From: Nocardiopsis halotolerans DSM 44410
GTDB lineage: Bacteria; Actinomycetota; Actinomycetes; Streptosporangiales; Streptosporangiaceae
Length of the DNA stretch: 35,558 nucleotides
Direction: 5' to 3'
Assembly: GCF_000341065.1 (NCBI RefSeq)
Contig: NZ_ANAX01000053.1
Location: 9,730 to 45,287 of the forward strand
Shown here: positions 9,012 to 16,772 of the stretch, one piece after another
Layout: every line of letters starts with the position of its first letter
Numbering within the stretch: position 1 is the first letter of the stretch
The notes under the pieces: generated by a model
What the model was told of the DNA's origin: nothing
Seen by the model: the letters and a program-made list of their open reading frames with translations, nothing else
The model's database searches: none
Position numbers and translations under genes: made by a program

Positions 9012-9147
9012 GGCCGGCGCACCCACGGGAGAACAGATGCCCTGGTGACTGGAGAGGTTCGGGGCGACCGGGTGACGTTTCGGTATACGAGATCCCGGGA
9101 CCGTGCACAGCGACGAGATGACACAGGATGACGCAGCGGGAGAACGC

Positions 9148-10590
9148 GTGACTCAGGCAGGAGTGGTGTGGGCCGCGTCGGTGCGGCGCATGTTGGCCGC
9201 GGCGGTCCTGGCCACCTGGTGCGCCGCGTTCGCGGCACCGGCCGCCGCGGACACGACGGGGTCGGACACCGGGACGGGCTACGAGATCTGCCCGACGGTG
9301 TACTACTACGTGGTCCCCGAGGGTTCCCCCGGCCTGGAGAGCATCGCCGACCTCGTCCTGGGTGACCCCGAGCGCGCCGACGAGATCTACGAGTACAACG
9401 CCGGCCGTACCCAGGCCGACGGCGGCGCTCTGGGCGAGGACCGCGAGGTACGGCCCGGTTGGCGCCTGGTGGTGCCCTTCGACGCGGGCGGCGAGGGCGT
9501 CTACGAGGGCCCCGACCCGCTGTGCGTGGTCGCGGTCGAGGAGGCCAACGCGCTGGGGGTCGCCCCGCCCTCACCGCCTCCGCCCCCGCCCGCGTACACG
9601 CCGCCGCCAGAGGAACCGACGGCGGAGGCCTCGCCCTCCTCCACCGAGGAGGAGCCGAGCATCGACCCGCGCGTCCTCGCGGCGGGCGCGGCGGGCCTGG
9701 TCGTACTGACCCTCGTCACCCTGTTCTGGCAGCCGATCGGGCGGGCCGTCACCTGGCCTTTCCGTAGGATCGCCGCGGCCAGGGCGAACCGGCCGAAGAA
9801 GCGGCGTACCGCGCGCCCCGGTGTCGCGGCGCGGCGGCGCCGGGAGGCGACGGACCTGATCGACTCCGATCCCGACGCCGCGAAACGTGCGGGAACGGCG
9901 CACGCGGAGCTGATCAGCGCGCCCTCGGACGTGCCCGCACGGCCCGTGGCGCTGCTGACCACGCGTTCGGAGACGACCGCCGTGGTGCCCGCGGGCGCGA
10001 CCCCGCCGGCCTCCTCCTGGCGGGTCGTGGACACGACCACCTGGCGGTACGGCAGCGGCCGGTCGTCGGCACCGGTGAACTTCGGGACGTCCGTGCACAC
10101 GATGGTGGGAACCGCGCTGCGGGGCGTGCTGGTGTGCCTGGGCCGCAAGGAGGACACCGACGCCCTGGTGCACGTGGACTTCACCCGTATGCGCGGGCTG
10201 CTGGCCGTGGACGGGGATCCGAAGGTGGCCTCCGACACGGTGCGCGTGGTCGCCGACGGGCTGCACGCGGCGGGTCTGTCGGTGCGGGTGCTCAAGCAGG
10301 GGCGCCCCCTGCACTCGCTGGTTCCCGACACGACCCCGGTGGTGGCGGCGCCGGACCCGATCCACGGACTGGACCCGGGTTCGGAGACGCCGACGGTGGT
10401 GGTCGTCCCGCGCCCGCTGGGCCAGGCCGACGAGCACGTGCTGACGAGCCTGCCGCCGGGGATGATCGTGGTCGCCATGGGCGCGTCACACAGCGCGCGC
10501 TGGCAGTGGGAGGCCTTCGACGACGGCACGGTGGACACCGGCGCGCTGGGGATCGACGTCGTCGTGCGGATGCCCGGGCGCAGGGGCTGA
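9148..10590 (+). CDS. Signal peptide-LysM-TM protein with cytosolic C-terminal domain, T7SS-linked
   Basis: GTG 9148 is preferred over the ATG at 9118 because GGGAGA lies 5-6 bases upstream, and it leaves a clean signal peptide (Arg-Arg, then an Ala/Leu core ending AAPAAAD). A LysM-type domain follows at about residues 48-115 (YYYVVPEG, SIADLVLGDPERADEIYEYN, RPGWRLVVP), bracketed by single cysteines (EICP and PLCV) that could form a disulfide. Then come a Pro/Glu-rich spacer, one membrane segment at about 175-195, a basic patch and a roughly 280-residue cytosolic alpha/beta domain with no motif I can name. Topology: cell-wall binding outside, sensor or scaffold inside. It is divergent from the giant T7SS gene, so it may anchor or regulate that machinery. 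The exact role is unknown. Confidence 0.85.
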   Translation: MTQAGVVWAASVRRMLAAAVLATWCAAFAAPAAADTTGSDTGTGYEICPTVYYYVVPEGSPGLESIADLVLGDPERADEIYEYNAGRTQADGGALGEDREVRPGWRLVVPFDAGGEGVYEGPDPLCVVAVEEANALGVAPPSPPPPPPAYTPPPEEPTAEASPSSTEEEPSIDPRVLAAGAAGLVVLTLVTLFWQPIGRAVTWPFRRIAAARANRPKKRRTARPGVAARRRREATDLIDSDPDAAKRAGTAHAELISAPSDVPARPVALLTTRSETTAVVPAGATPPASSWRVVDTTTWRYGSGRSSAPVNFGTSVHTMVGTALRGVLVCLGRKEDTDALVHVDFTRMRGLLAVDGDPKVASDTVRVVADGLHAAGLSVRVLKQGRPLHSLVPDTTPVVAAPDPIHGLDPGSETPTVVVVPRPLGQADEHVLTSLPPGMIVVAMGASHSARWQWEAFDDGTVDTGALGIDVVVRMPGRRG

Positions 10591-10611
10591 GACCGGGGAC
10601 GGTCGGCGCGG

Positions 10612-10633
10612 CCGGGGTCGGGCCCGGCCCCGG
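10612..10633 (+). terminator. GC-rich hairpin after the LysM gene
   Basis: A near-perfect 22-base palindrome (CCGGGGTCG pairing with CGGCCCCGG around a short GC loop, one G-T pair) lies 21 bases after the stop at 10590. It separates the LysM gene from the convergent lipoprotein gene and could terminate both. There is no U-tract, as is common in actinomycetes. Confidence 0.5.
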
Positions 10634-10719
10634 GGTCCGCGCGGGGGCCAACGGCCTCGTCACGAGGGGACGTGGCGCCCGCGCGAAGGCCGATCTCCCG
10701 GTGGTCGCTGGTCAGTGGG

Positions 10720-12204
10720 TCAGCTGGCCTCGTCGCCGGGTGGCGCGTCGGCCTCCCCCTCCGTGGGCTCCCCGCTTCCGCCGTCCGTCGGCTCCTCCGG
10801 CAGGGGTCCGTAGACGAACCGCTGGCGGTCGTGGACGAGGATGGCGTGCCCGCTGTCGGTGACCGCCTCCACGTACACCGGCAGCTCGTCCTCGACCACG
10901 TCCATCGTGAGGGCGTCGAGCACCGTCTGCCCGGCACCGCCGCTGGTGCGGGAGTCGCCGTAGACGAGTCCGTCGAAGGCGAAGGCCGGGGATACCGTCC
11001 CGGCGTCCTCGCCCAGGCCCCACAGGACCTCCCCGGCGGCCAGGTCGATCGCCACCACCGGCGCCGCACCGCTCGCCTGGGGCAGCAGGAGGGTTCCGGT
11101 GTCGTCGTCGTGGAGGCTCCCCGCGACCTCCGTGGCGTCGAAGGCACCGGAGACCGGGTTCGTGCCCGGCTCCTCCAGGGTCCACAGGAGGTCTCCGGTG
11201 TCGGGGTCGTGCGCGGAGAGGGTCGAGCGCGCCTCCGGCTGGGCCCAGCGCAGCAGCAGGAGTTCCTCGCCGCCGGCAGCGTCCTCGCCGGTCGCGTCCT
11301 CCTCGGCGTCCCCGCCGCCGGTGCTCTCGTCCCCGGGTTCGGGCAGCGCGTAGAAGCCGAGCACCTGCGGTGCGGTGACCGGTGCGGAGGTGGGCAGACC
11401 GAGTTCCTCGTCCTCACCGTCGACCGTCCACAGCTCCTCGCCCGCGGTGCCGTCCCCGACGGAGTGGGCGTTGAGGACGGGACCGCCGGTGGCGAGCAGG
11501 ACCAGGTCGTTCCGCACGGCCACGGGTACGCCCAGGGCGGGATCCTCCGTGTCGGATTCCTCGCCGTCCCCGGTGCTCGGGCTCTCCTCCGGGCTCTCCT
11601 CCGGGGCCTCTGCCTCGTCCGGGGCCTGGAACCCGTAGTCCCACAGTGCGTCGCCGTCGGCGTCCAGCAGGGAGAACGTCCCGTACGGCTCCGCGGCGGT
11701 CCACCCCTCGGGGCGGCGCACCGCGAGACCGTCGAGGTAGGTGTCGCCCTCCCTCTCCGGCTCCCACAGGCGTTCGCCGTGGGCGTCCAGGACGAAGGGG
11801 GAGCCGTCGGCACCGGCCATGAGCAGGACGCGGTCGCCGTCGCGGTCGGTGCCGAACCCGTCGAAACGCGCCTCGCCCTCCCAGAGGGTCGCGCCGGTGG
11901 CGGCGTCGTGCAGCAGGTGGCGGTCCCCGCTGCCGGAGCTGATGAGGAAGGCGTCGCCGACCGGGCTGATCCGCACACCGGCGGGATCGTCGAGGATCTC
12001 GTGAACGTCGGCGGTGTCGCCGTGCAGGTACCGCAGCACCTCCCCCTCGATCCCGGGCGGCGCCTCCCCACCGAACGCGGTGGGAACGGGGGCGGGCCCC
12101 TCCTCCGGCGGGGGCGCGGGGGGCTCGGGGTCACCGGTGCAGGCGGCGACCAGCAGCACCGCGAGGCCACAGGTGAGGACCTGTGGCACCCGTGAGCCGC
12201 GCAT
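10720..12204 (-). CDS. Secreted lipoprotein with PQQ/WD-like beta-propeller
   Basis: ATG 12204 follows GGGGAGAGGACAGCC. A short Arg-containing n-region, a Leu/Val core and the lipobox LLVAAC predict a lipoprotein; upstream in-frame codons back to 12270 lack a good ribosome site. After a Pro/Glu-rich linker the chain shows repeated blades with D-A-x-T/D-G motifs and L-W or L-L strands (ATGATLWEGEA, DADGDALWDYG, DPDTGDLLWTLEE, DLAAGEVLWGLGE), typical of PQQ-like seven- or eight-bladed propellers. Two acidic Ser/Glu/Gly-rich insertions interrupt it near residues 195-225 and 290-315. Such proteins usually act as surface scaffolds rather than true quinone enzymes. It is convergent with the LysM gene. 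A link to the T7SS locus is only positional. Confidence 0.8.
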   Translation of the reverse strand: MRGSRVPQVLTCGLAVLLVAACTGDPEPPAPPPEEGPAPVPTAFGGEAPPGIEGEVLRYLHGDTADVHEILDDPAGVRISPVGDAFLISSGSGDRHLLHDAATGATLWEGEARFDGFGTDRDGDRVLLMAGADGSPFVLDAHGERLWEPEREGDTYLDGLAVRRPEGWTAAEPYGTFSLLDADGDALWDYGFQAPDEAEAPEESPEESPSTGDGEESDTEDPALGVPVAVRNDLVLLATGGPVLNAHSVGDGTAGEELWTVDGEDEELGLPTSAPVTAPQVLGFYALPEPGDESTGGGDAEEDATGEDAAGGEELLLLRWAQPEARSTLSAHDPDTGDLLWTLEEPGTNPVSGAFDATEVAGSLHDDDTGTLLLPQASGAAPVVAIDLAAGEVLWGLGEDAGTVSPAFAFDGLVYGDSRTSGGAGQTVLDALTMDVVEDELPVYVEAVTDSGHAILVHDRQRFVYGPLPEEPTDGGSGEPTEGEADAPPGDEAS

Positions 12205-12313
12205 GGCTGTCCTCTCCCCACGAACGATGACGTTTACGGCAAATCCTAAGCCGACCCGTGACGGGCCCACACACGGACCGTGGGACGTGACCGCCGCGTG
12301 ACTCCGCGCGTGC

Positions 12314-12934
12314 TCAGGGCTCCACCTCGACGATCGTGGTGCCCCGCGTCTCGTACTCCGCCCTCCCGCCGGTCAGCTCGGACAGGCGGACGCCGAACCC
12401 GGGCAGGTCGGCCTCCGGCAGGGCCACCTCGATGCGGACCCGGTCCGTGTAGGCGACGTCGCGCACGATCAGGGAGGAGTCGCGCAGGTCGCTCTCCAGG
12501 CGTCCGCCGAGCACGTAGTCGGCGAACACGTCCACGACGAGGAGTTCACGGCGTTCCAGGACGCCGATCTCGTCGACGGCCGCGGACACCGCGTTCCCGT
12601 AGGCGCGGATCAGCCCGCCCGCGCCGAGCTTGACGCCGCCGAAGTAGCGGGTGACCACGGCGACGGTTCCGGTGAGCTCCCGGTGCCGCAGCACCTCCAG
12701 CATGGGGAGCCCGGCGGTCCCTCCGGGCTCGCCGTCGTCGCTGGAGCGCTGGATGTCGCCCCGGTCACCGAGCACGTAGGCGGTGCAGTTGTGGTTGGCG
12801 TTCCAGTGCGTCCTGCGGCGCTCGGCGATGAAGGCGCGGGCGGCGTCCTCGCTGTCCACCCTCGCCAGGGCACAGAGGAAGCGGGACTTCCTGATCTCCA
12901 GCCCGTGCTCTCCGTCACGTCTGATCGTTCGCAT
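12314..12934 (-). CDS. YigZ/IMPACT family protein
   Basis: The 206-residue length is typical of the family. The N-terminal IMPACT domain contains the hallmarks KSRFLC, HWNANHNCTAYVLG, SSDDGEPGGTAGLPML and VTRYFGGVKLGAGGLIRAYG. The C-terminal ferredoxin-like DUF1949 domain spans about residues 140-200. Bacterial members are conserved cytosolic proteins of uncertain biochemical role, related to eukaryotic regulators of GCN2 signalling and structurally resembling elongation-factor G domains. ATG 12934 is the family-typical start although its ribosome site is weak. It is divergent from the HTH regulator at 13068 across 133 bases. Confidence 0.95.
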   Translation of the reverse strand: MRTIRRDGEHGLEIRKSRFLCALARVDSEDAARAFIAERRRTHWNANHNCTAYVLGDRGDIQRSSDDGEPGGTAGLPMLEVLRHRELTGTVAVVTRYFGGVKLGAGGLIRAYGNAVSAAVDEIGVLERRELLVVDVFADYVLGGRLESDLRDSSLIVRDVAYTDRVRIEVALPEADLPGFGVRLSELTGGRAEYETRGTTIVEVEP

Positions 12935-13067
12935 GTCGCCTGTTCGGCAGGGGTCGTCGGTCGCCCACCAGTGTCCCACTCCGGGGTTCGGGCACGGCCA
13001 CCGGTCCGCGTCGCGGAGCGGAGCCCGCACGGGGCGGGCGGTGACGGGGCGCGCGGACAATGGGGGC

Positions 13068-13775
13068 ATGGACGACTCCTCGATCGACGCGGCGCGGACC
13101 CTGGGCGACCCGGTGCGCCGCAGACTGTACGAGTACGTGGCGGCGGCGGGCGGCGAGGTCAGCCGCGGACAGGCCGCCGACGCCCTCGGCCTCCAGCGCA
13201 CCCTGGCCGCGCACCACCTGGACCGGTTGGCGGACGCGGGCCTTCTGGAGGTGACCCGCCGCAAGGTGAGCGGCCGGGAGGGCCCGGGGTCGGGGCGCCC
13301 GGCCAAGCTCTACCGGCGTTCGTCCAGGGACCTGTCGCTGCACCTGCCGCCGAGGGACTACGAACTGGCCGCGCACGTGCTGGCGGAGGCGGTGGAGCGG
13401 CACGGGGCCGAGGAGGCCCTGCACGCGGCGGCGCGCGAGGAGGGCCGCCGGATCGGTGCGGAACACCGGGAGGAGGCGCTCCCGGACCTGCTGCGCGCAC
13501 GGGGCTACGAACCCGAGGGCGGTGGGGGCGTGCCCGGACCCTCCACGCCTCCCGGGGACGGCGGTGCCGAGGCCGGCACCGAGGGCGGTGACGTGCGGCT
13601 GCGCAACTGCCCGTTCCACACACTGGCGGAGACCTTCCCGCCGCTCGCCTGCGGGATGAACCTGGAACTGCTGCGCGGGCTGCTGGAGGGGCGCGGCGAG
13701 GACGGTGCCCGTGCCCGGATGGACTCCCGTCCGGGGCGGTGCTGCGTGGTGATCTCCAAAAACAATACTCATTGA
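13068..13775 (+). CDS. HTH transcriptional regulator with C-terminal cysteine cluster (SufR-like)
   Basis: The protein has 235 residues. A winged-helix HTH spans about residues 5-65 (ARTLGDPVRRRLYEYV, then QAADALGLQRTLAAHHLDRL). The C-terminal half carries Cys181, Cys195, Cys225 and Cys226 in a context (NCPFHTLA, PLACGMNLE, PGRCCVV) that matches regulators such as SufR, where a set of Cys residues holds an Fe-S cluster. The spacing here is C-x13-C-x29-CC, so metal or cluster binding is likely but unproven. It is divergent from the YigZ gene, and the next two plus-strand genes are DUF3291 and sodC-like, which may make a redox-responsive group. No suf genes are adjacent, so a sufR symbol is not warranted. 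Confidence 0.85.
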   Translation: MDDSSIDAARTLGDPVRRRLYEYVAAAGGEVSRGQAADALGLQRTLAAHHLDRLADAGLLEVTRRKVSGREGPGSGRPAKLYRRSSRDLSLHLPPRDYELAAHVLAEAVERHGAEEALHAAAREEGRRIGAEHREEALPDLLRARGYEPEGGGGVPGPSTPPGDGGAEAGTEGGDVRLRNCPFHTLAETFPPLACGMNLELLRGLLEGRGEDGARARMDSRPGRCCVVISKNNTH

Positions 13776-13800
13776 CATAGAAGGCGGGGCGTGGTGTGCT
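13772..13800 (+). promoter_or_regulatory. Promoter for a leaderless DUF3291 mRNA, overlapping the upstream stop codon
   Basis: TTGACA (13772-13777), a 17-base spacer and TGTGCT (13795-13800) precede ATG 13808 by 7 bases, placing the predicted transcription start on or next to the A of the ATG. The gene has no ribosome site, which fits a leaderless message. The stop codon of the HTH gene (TGA 13773-13775) lies inside the -35 box. The -10 is imperfect (second base G). Confidence 0.5.
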
Positions 13801-13807
13801 GTGCCAC

Positions 13808-14293
13808 ATGAAGACGAGCTCCCCCTCCGCGTACCACCTGGCCCAGGTCAACGTCGGCGTCCTCAGGGCGCCCCTCAGCGATCCCTCCATGGCGGGGTTC
13901 AGCACCCGGATCGAGCCCATCAACGCACTGGCGGACGAGGCCCCCGGATTCGTGTGGCGGCTGGTCGGAGAGGGCGAGGAGGACGCCACCGGCCTGCGGC
14001 CCTTCGGCGACGCGCTCCTGATCAACTACTCCGTCTGGGAGGACGTGGAGTCGTTGTGGAACTTCACCTACCGCAGCGAGCACCTGGAGCTGCTGCGCGG
14101 CCGGAGGGAGTGGTTCGAGCACCTCCGGGAGGCGTATCTGGCCCTGTGGTGGGTTCCCAGCGGTACGATCCCCTCTGTCGAGGAGGCCGGAAGGCGCCTG
14201 GACCTACTGCGCGCGAACGGCCCCACCCCCGAGGCCTTCACCCTCAGAACGTCCTTCCCGCCCCCGGCCGATCGCGTCCCGCACACCAGGTGA
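13808..14293 (+). CDS. DUF3291 domain protein
   Basis: 161 residues spanning the full DUF3291 family. It opens with YHLAQVNVGVLRAPLSDPSM, has a central NYSVWEDVESLWNFTYRSEHLELL and the diagnostic ALWWVPSGTIPSVEEAGRRLDLL near the C-terminus. The family is predicted to fold as a ferredoxin-like (dimeric alpha-beta barrel) domain related to small monooxygenases, but no activity is established. ATG 13808 is chosen because it directly follows the promoter at 13772-13800 and there is no ribosome site further upstream. Neighbours are a Cys-containing regulator and a SodC-like lipoprotein, hinting at an oxidative-stress setting. Confidence 0.9.
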   Translation: MKTSSPSAYHLAQVNVGVLRAPLSDPSMAGFSTRIEPINALADEAPGFVWRLVGEGEEDATGLRPFGDALLINYSVWEDVESLWNFTYRSEHLELLRGRREWFEHLREAYLALWWVPSGTIPSVEEAGRRLDLLRANGPTPEAFTLRTSFPPPADRVPHTR

Positions 14294-14311
14294 TCATTCT
14301 GACACTTTGGG

Positions 14312-14317
14312 TAGCAT
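14312..14317 (+). promoter_or_regulatory. Possible -10 box for the sodC-like gene
   Basis: TAGCAT lies 38 bases upstream of ATG 14355 in an A/T-richer patch just after the DUF3291 stop. The best -35-like sequence (TGATCA) is 15 bases away, which is short. A separate promoter is plausible, not certain. Confidence 0.35.
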
Positions 14318-14354
14318 TGCGGGCGACCGTCGAGAACACACCGGGAGTTCCGCC

Positions 14355-14975
14355 ATGCGCATCACACCGTTCGCCGCCGGCCTGGCCCTGACCGCGGTCC
14401 TCGCCACCGGATGCTCCCAGCCCGCCCCCTCCGAGGAGAACGGCGGCTCCGCGGCCCCCGACTCCTCTCCGCCCCAGCCCACCGCCTCCCCCAGCGTGAC
14501 CGTGTCGACCTTCCTGCCTCCCGACGAGGCGACGGGCGCCTTCACCTACGACGAGACCGCCGTCCCCCCGGGCGCCACCTCCGACGTGCAGGTGCGCGTC
14601 CAGGACGGCCGGACCCACGTGCAGTTCACCGGCACCGGCCTGGCGGCCGACCGCGACTTCGGCGCCCACGTGCACACCCGGCCCTGCGGCGAGGACCCCG
14701 CGGACGCGGGCCCTCACTACCAGAACGAGGTCGACCCGGCCGCCGCCGAGGGCGAGCCCTCCACCGACCCCGCGTACGCCAACCCCGAGAACGAGGTCTG
14801 GCTGGACTTCACCACCGACGCGGACGGCAACGCCCGCACCAGCGCCATGGTGGACTGGGAGTTCCGTGAGGGCGAGGCCCGGTCACTGGTGCTGCACGAG
14901 CGCCACACCAGCACCGAGGAGGGTGAGGCGGGCAGCGCGGGCGACCGCCTGGCCTGCGTCAGCGTGGACTTCTGA
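14355..14975 (+). CDS. SodC-like Cu superoxide dismutase lipoprotein, probably zinc-less
   Basis: 206 residues from ATG 14355 after GGGAGTTCCGCC. The signal peptide ends in lipobox VLATGC, so it is anchored outside the membrane. After a Ser/Pro-rich linker the Cu/Zn-SOD fold is recognisable. Copper ligands are H105-V-H107 (AHVHTRPC), H121 (GPHYQ) and H181 (LVLHERH). The disulfide pair is C111 and C201, and the active-site Arg is R198 in AGDRLAC. The two extra zinc-ligand histidines that normally follow the bridging His are missing from the loop between 122 and 160. Zinc-lacking active SodC is known in Mycobacterium tuberculosis. Likely detoxifies superoxide at the cell surface. Confidence 0.85.
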   Translation: MRITPFAAGLALTAVLATGCSQPAPSEENGGSAAPDSSPPQPTASPSVTVSTFLPPDEATGAFTYDETAVPPGATSDVQVRVQDGRTHVQFTGTGLAADRDFGAHVHTRPCGEDPADAGPHYQNEVDPAAAEGEPSTDPAYANPENEVWLDFTTDADGNARTSAMVDWEFREGEARSLVLHERHTSTEEGEAGSAGDRLACVSVDF

Positions 14976-14981
14976 CGGCCT

Positions 14982-15010
14982 TCCGGGCCCCTGGGGGCCA
15001 GGGGCCCGGA
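14982..15010. terminator. Bidirectional terminator between sodC-like and yidC-like genes
   Basis: A perfect 13-bp stem (TCCGGGCCCCTGG with CCAGGGGCCCGGA) and GGG loop lie between the convergent stops at 14975 and 15016, so it can serve both genes. Confidence 0.75.
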
Positions 15011-15015
15011 TCCGC

Positions 15016-15735
15016 TCAGTCGGGGACCACCCGGCGCAGGAGGAGCCGCTCACCCAGCGCCCACGAACCGGAGGTCAGCAGGTACAGGCCTCCGGCCAGC
15101 GGCACGAACGCGGCCACCACCACGGTCGTGAACTGCATGTAGGTCAGGATTCCCGGGGGCTGGAGCCCACCGGGGTTGGCGGCGGTGTTGGCCCGCATGG
15201 TGGGCAGCACGAGGTAGCGGCGGTTGGCCCAGGCCACGAGGGCGATCAGGGCGAGGAGCACGGCGAACACGGGCGCCGCGGACGCGCCGTCGGCGCCGCC
15301 CAGCATGGTCGCGCCCAGTTCGACGCCGCCGAGGGTGTGCGTGAGCATCGGCTCCTCGGCGTCCCCCGCTCCGACGAACACCCCGTAGACGGCGATCATG
15401 ACGGGGATCTGGGCGAGGGAGGGCAGGCATCCGGCCAGCGGCGAGGTCCCCGCCTCGGCGTAGACCCTGCGCTGTTCGGCGACGAGCCTCTCGGGGTTCG
15501 CGCGGTGCCTGGTGGTGAGCTTCGCCAGCTGGGGCGCCAGGCGCGCACGGGCCTTCTCCGCGCGGACCTGCATCACGCCGAGGGGGACGAGCAGGAGGCG
15601 CACGGCCATGGTCAGGACCACCACGGCGAGTCCGGCGGCCAGGCCCCCGGTGAGGGGTGTGAGCAGTGAGGTCAGGGCGGTGAGGGTGGTCGAGAGCAGG
15701 GTCATGGCGGCCGCGATCGGCCCGAAGCTGTACAA
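15016..15735 (-). CDS. YidC/Oxa1 family membrane insertase (secondary paralogue)
   Basis: A TTG at 15735 gives the family-typical N-terminus (YSFGPIAAAM) and 239 residues, preceded by GAAGGG; an internal ATG at 15706 is the alternative. Membrane segments lie at about 12-45, at the conserved SPLAGCLPSLAQIPVMIAVYGVF (about 110-130), then about 165-180 and 205-230. Between the first two is the basic cytoplasmic hairpin (VRAEKARARLAPQLAKLTTRH) that defines YidC. The short form, without a large periplasmic domain, is the Gram-positive type. It inserts membrane proteins with or without SecYEG. It sits just downstream of a DUF6412 gene on the same strand, a recurrent pairing in actinomycetes, so this is probably an accessory copy rather than the housekeeping YidC near rnpA. 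Confidence 0.9.
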   Translation of the reverse strand: MYSFGPIAAAMTLLSTTLTALTSLLTPLTGGLAAGLAVVVLTMAVRLLLVPLGVMQVRAEKARARLAPQLAKLTTRHRANPERLVAEQRRVYAEAGTSPLAGCLPSLAQIPVMIAVYGVFVGAGDAEEPMLTHTLGGVELGATMLGGADGASAAPVFAVLLALIALVAWANRRYLVLPTMRANTAANPGGLQPPGILTYMQFTTVVVAAFVPLAGGLYLLTSGSWALGERLLLRRVVPD

Positions 15736-15903
15736 GGTGGGATGGCCCTTCGTCCGAGGTCGGGAGGACAGACGTCGGGCCGCTCGGCCGGGGACACGGA
15801 GAGCGCGGCGTTCCGGAGCGGGCGCGTGGGGCACGCGTCGCGGAGGGCGCGCGGCACCGGGGCACGCGTCGCGGAAGGCGCACGCGAGGGTGTCGGGGAA
15901 CGG

Positions 15904-16194
15904 TCAGCGAGCGGCCGGAAGGGCCGCGCCGGGCGCTCTCGGGCGGGGCCGCCCCGCCGCGTCGGGGTCGCGGAGGGTGAGCACGGGCAGGCGCGCGGAC
16001 CTGCGGCGCATCGCGTGCGCCGCACCCGTGGCGGTGTCGCCCTCCGTCCCGGGGCTCGTGCCGCGCAGGACGTACCAGGCGACGGCCACCCCGACGGCGG
16101 CGAACAGCAGCACCAGGGAGCCGGGGACGGGGAGGAGCTCGGCGGGGACGACGCCCAGCATGAGGAACTCGAAGAACGCGAGGAGCAGGCTCAC
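15904..16194 (-). CDS. DUF6412 family small membrane protein
   Basis: 96 residues from GTG 16194 with a very strong site, GGGAGGTGAGGACGTC. Residues about 3-45 form one or two membrane segments (LLLAFFEFLMLGVV, then LVLLFAAVGVAVAWYVL). The C-terminal tail ends in the family signature RDPDAAGRPRPRAPG. In actinomycetes this family is found next to short YidC paralogues, as here, where it precedes yidC by 168 bases on the same strand. A shared role in membrane-protein insertion is suggested by context only. Confidence 0.85.
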   Translation of the reverse strand: MSLLLAFFEFLMLGVVPAELLPVPGSLVLLFAAVGVAVAWYVLRGTSPGTEGDTATGAAHAMRRRSARLPVLTLRDPDAAGRPRPRAPGAALPAAR

Positions 16195-16441
16195 GACGTC
16201 CTCACCTCCCGTTCTCTCCGTCGGAACCGCATCCTACCCGCGCCGGAGCGCTCCTCCAACGGACGGGCGCGTCCGGGTGAGGGCGCTGCTGTGAGCGGAC
16301 CGGCCGGAGAAATCCGCCGACACTCCGCCGAAGCTCCTCTCGGTTCGCGTGAACCTGTAGCTAAATGACACAGAGTAACCAACTCCGCGCTCGCCAGAAG
16401 CCCTCGTGCCCGTGCGAGTCCGGCAGAGAAGGGGAGCTACC

Positions 16442-16759
16442 GTGCCGATCCGTCCTGCGAACCTCGCCACCATGTCCGCCACCATCGCCGGAGCGATCGC
16501 CGGGTTGTCGAGCAGACAGGACCAGGCCTGCCCGGTCCAGGTCACCTTCGAGTCCGGATACCAGCAGACCGTGGAGAACGGCGGCTGCCGCGCCCTGAAG
16601 ACGGGGCAGGGCGGCGTCACCGCGATCGCCACGGAGGGCAAGGTCAAGTTCGCCCTCTTCGCGGGCACGAGCTGTCAGGGCAGCCGCGCACTGGCCTCCG
16701 GGCACGGCTCGGTGAGCTTCGGCGACCCGGTCCTCGCCGGCGCCATCGTCATCGGCTGA
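16442..16759 (+). CDS. Small three-cysteine hypothetical protein
   Basis: 105 residues from GTG 16442 after AAGGGGAGCTACC. I do not recognise the family. Residues about 8-24 are mildly apolar (ATMSATIAGAIAGLSS), too weak for a sure signal peptide. The rest is predicted to be beta-rich, with Cys30, Cys49 and Cys78 and paired segments such as KVKFALFAGTSCQGSRAL, a look reminiscent of beta/gamma-crystallin-like or small secreted beta-sandwich proteins. The gene stands alone between the DUF6412 gene (divergent) and the convergent kinase. Confidence that it is a real gene rests on the ribosome site and protein-like composition. Confidence 0.6.
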   Translation: MPIRPANLATMSATIAGAIAGLSSRQDQACPVQVTFESGYQQTVENGGCRALKTGQGGVTAIATEGKVKFALFAGTSCQGSRALASGHGSVSFGDPVLAGAIVIG

Positions 16760-16772
16760 CCGCCCCGGTCGC

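Noticed and set aside
9501-12221. 906-codon minus-strand frame
   Set aside because: It covers the LysM gene antisense and the lipoprotein in another frame; product is Pro/Arg/Thr-rich low complexity.
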